A stretch of 17,224 bases of DNA from Dictyocoela muelleri (lineage: Eukaryota > Microsporidia), in contig SDVU01000215.1 in NCBI GenBank assembly GCA_016256075.1, forward strand, positions 1 to 17,224. The letters run 5' to 3'. The translations under genes were made by a program, and so were the position numbers. A model generated the notes under the pieces. It saw nothing but the letters and a program-made list of their open reading frames with translations. It made no database searches and had not been told where the DNA came from. Every line of letters begins with the position of its first letter. The stretch's first letter is position 1. Shown here piece after piece: positions 15,581-17,224 of the stretch.

Positions 15581-16930
15581 ATGAAAAAATTTAAATAACA
15601 AAAACTCATAAAACAAAATAAAAATAATATATGATGTTTATCAATATGTAGAAGATCATCGAAAAGCGAAATTTATATCCTGGAGGTGTGCAAATCATTC
15701 ATACACGTGTAGAATTCAGACCGATTTAAAAATTGAAAGTGTATTAAAAGAAAAAAGTCATTATCACGAAAAAGATACGTATAAAATAATGAAGAAAAAA
15801 TTACTTGATAATATCAGAAATCGGCAATTGAGACTGATGAGACTTTTGAAAAATTTTTTATTAAAAAAACAATAAATAATAGTCAAATTATACAAAAATA
15901 TTAGGGAACATTGACAACTTAAGAGATTATTATACAAAGTTATGAAGAGAATCATTAAATCCTATAAACCGTCATAGTGAAGATATATTAGAGATATATA
16001 AATATACACATGATGGAGATCTCTTCTTGAAAGTAGATACTGGAAAATGCGATAATCGTAGAATTTTAATTTTCTATCGAGATTAACATTTAAATCTTAT
16101 TAATAGGACAAATTTTCTTTTGTGTGATGCTATTTTTCAATCTTCCCCTAGAGGTTTTGAACAACTATTATATCGGAATGCAACATTTTTTAATAAACGT
16201 ATACCTATAGTGTATGCATTTATGAAAAAAAGAGATATATATTCATATATTGGTATTTTAAACATATTTCAGAAAAATTTATAAATTATGAAGGATATAT
16301 TATCACTGATTTTGAAAATGCATTAATTTCTTCTCTTAAAATGAATTTTAAATATTCAAAGATCTCAGGTTGTTATTTTCATTTTACCCAAATAATATGG
16401 CGAAAAATACAACAATTAAATATGCAACTTGATTATAAAAATGATTACAAGTTTAGGAAAATGGTAAGACTTATTATGCTCTTATCTTATGTTCCTAGTG
16501 AAAAAGTATGTTCTGAATTTGAAAATATTAAAAATTATATCAAAATGACGAAAAAAAAACTTAGAAATTTAGAAATATTTCGAACATTCGTTTATTAAAG
16601 AAAACTTGCTTTTCAAAAAATCAGTAAGTTTTTGGTCTGTGCATGAAAGAATTATTAAAAACCTCGCAACTACGAAATAGCGTTAAAGCTTGGCAGCGCC
16701 ATTTAAACACATTTGTTTCGAAAAATTCTGAAAATTTAGGTAAAAACATTGATATTCTCAAAACACAAGATCAAAAGACAAAGGTTTTAAAAGAAAATTT
16801 ACTTACAGGAAATTATAATGGAAGCATGAGATCAAATAAACTCCGAAACATAGTAGTGAATTATCTATTTTATATAAATTTGGAATATTTAGAAGCGTTA
16901 ATTGAGATAGTGAATTTTAAATTTGAGTGA
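15581..16930 (+). pseudogene. MULE-C transposase with FLYWCH finger, decayed
   Basis: This MULE transposase has about 450 codons. The start ATG at 15581 (MKKFK) aligns with the start of MULE-B. The FLYWCH finger reads YDVYQYVEDHRKAKFISWRC, ANHSYTCRIQTD, SHYHEKD (about 15630-15775). Then NPINRHSEDILEIYKYTHDG (from about 15959), NRRILIFYRD, NFLLCDAIFQSSPRGFEQL (first Asp, 16122-16136), RIPIVYAFMKKRDIYSYIGI, YIITDFENALISSL (second Asp, 16305-16322), ISGCYFHFTQIIWRKIQQLN (open 16341-16598), LLSYVPSEKVCSEFENI, FWSVHERIIKNLATT, and in the last open piece (16643-16930) NSVKAWQRHLNTFVSKN. The family has NSxEAWH: here the catalytic Glu is Lys and the His is Gln. Four or more frameshifts and several stops make it inactive. 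It is the best preserved of the three MULEs by reading. Confidence 0.88.
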
Positions 16931-16992
16931 TTTTTATTTGAATAAATTTAATTTTTTTTTAAATATATTATTAATTTATTATTAAAATAATT

Positions 16993-17045
16993 TTCGGTGG
17001 GTTTCCGGAAAACTCGACGAAAAAAAATCCGGAAACTTTCCGAAT
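16993..17045. repeat. MULE-C right TIR
   Basis: TTTCGGTGGGTTTCCGGAAA followed by ACTCGACGAAA and AATCCGGAAACTTTCCGAA is the inverse of the left end. CCGGAAA occurs twice in each end, giving the TIR an internal repeat. Confidence 0.8.
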
Positions 17046-17224
17046 ATATTTTATATTAATATATTACATGCTGACAACATCTATAGCTGCCAACCCGGAG
17101 AGTTGTCTCCAACCATAGTCTTATAACCTTTGGTTCCTGGTGTTCCAATAATACATCACTTCCTAAGCTACCCAGAAGCCCAGCTGTATACGCGATTTTC
17201 GTTTTATCAATGACTCGGCAGGAT
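17046..17224 (-). other. GC-richer open stretch, unidentified, runs off window
   Basis: From about 17065 to the end, base composition rises to roughly 45% G+C against about 20% around it. One minus-strand frame is free of stops from 17223 down to about 17050 and reads SCRVIDKTKIAYTAGLLGSL, then GSDVLLEHQEPKVIRLWLET. I recognise no family. It may be the end of a host gene or another element, but the sequence stops here. No start or stop can be assigned. Confidence 0.3.

Larger units (their letters stand above)
15510..17045 (+). mobile_element. MULE-C transposon
   Basis: This is a Mutator-like element of about 1.54 kb with terminal repeats at 15510-15576 and 16993-17045 and a plus-strand transposase between. 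On the left it abuts the broken edge of the Tc1/mariner gene. The sequence beyond the right end (17046 on) is not recognisably the missing half of that gene, and I find no clear 9-bp target duplication, so a simple insertion is not proven. Confidence 0.78.

Noticed and set aside
15418-15609. Second overlapping - strand frame
   Set aside because: It is a shadow of the Tc1/mariner reading, whose RGKNITLC and DGAYN motifs are in the other frame.
15764-15955. - strand open frame of 63 codons, hydrophobic
   Set aside because: It is antisense to the MULE-C transposase just after the FLYWCH finger. AT-rich antisense gives Phe/Leu/Ile-rich chance frames.

Overview
This window is a transposon graveyard in a very AT-rich eukaryotic genome. 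I recognise no intact host gene, rRNA or complete tRNA. Nearly everything that can be read is decayed DNA transposon, from four superfamilies: Merlin (ISXO2/IS1595-like transposase, four copies), MULE/Mutator with an N-terminal FLYWCH zinc finger (three copies), hAT of the ZBED5/FAM200/SCAND3 type (pieces of two copies) and Tc1/mariner (one 3' fragment). This mix, the base composition and the lack of introns in the transposases would suit a TE-rich microsporidian or similar small eukaryote. That is an inference; nothing here fixes the species.

Layout. 1-410: A+T desert with two degenerate tRNA B-box-like copies. 415-1325: 3' part of a MULE (MULE-A, + strand) with a palindromic end. 1668-2655: a 77-bp direct repeat around an ~830-bp segment with imperfect inverted ends. 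2692-5785: Merlin-1 (- strand), split by a complete nested Merlin-2 (3547-5030, 8-bp target duplication). Both have a long foldback hairpin at each end. 5786-7610: non-coding, with a 300-bp foldback, a GC-rich motif cluster and a 226-bp foldback. 7614-7889: a small block with 9-bp inverted ends between TA dinucleotides. 7895-8697: Merlin-3. 8698-13590: a hAT transposase region (+ strand) cut by Merlin-3, Merlin-4 (8795-10193, 9-bp target duplication) and MULE-B (10331-12152). 14231-14255: hAT 3' terminus. 14771-14960: a 22-bp tandem array beside the Tc1/mariner fragment (15044-15508). 15510-17045: MULE-C (+ strand). 17046-17224: a GC-richer open stretch running off the window.

How the parts relate. 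The hAT copies are the oldest layer. Merlin-3 and Merlin-4, members of one subfamily, sit about 100 bp apart in the same hAT gene. The second hAT piece, past MULE-B, still carries the uninterrupted site that Merlin-4 occupies in the first. MULE-B is flanked by overlapping hAT segments that are about 80% alike, rather than by a target duplication, so the present order probably arose by recombination between two MULE-bearing hAT copies. Merlin-2 entered Merlin-1 later. Every transposase has stops, frameshifts or lost catalytic residues, so none should be active. The most unusual feature is the double-hairpin architecture of Merlin-1 and Merlin-2.
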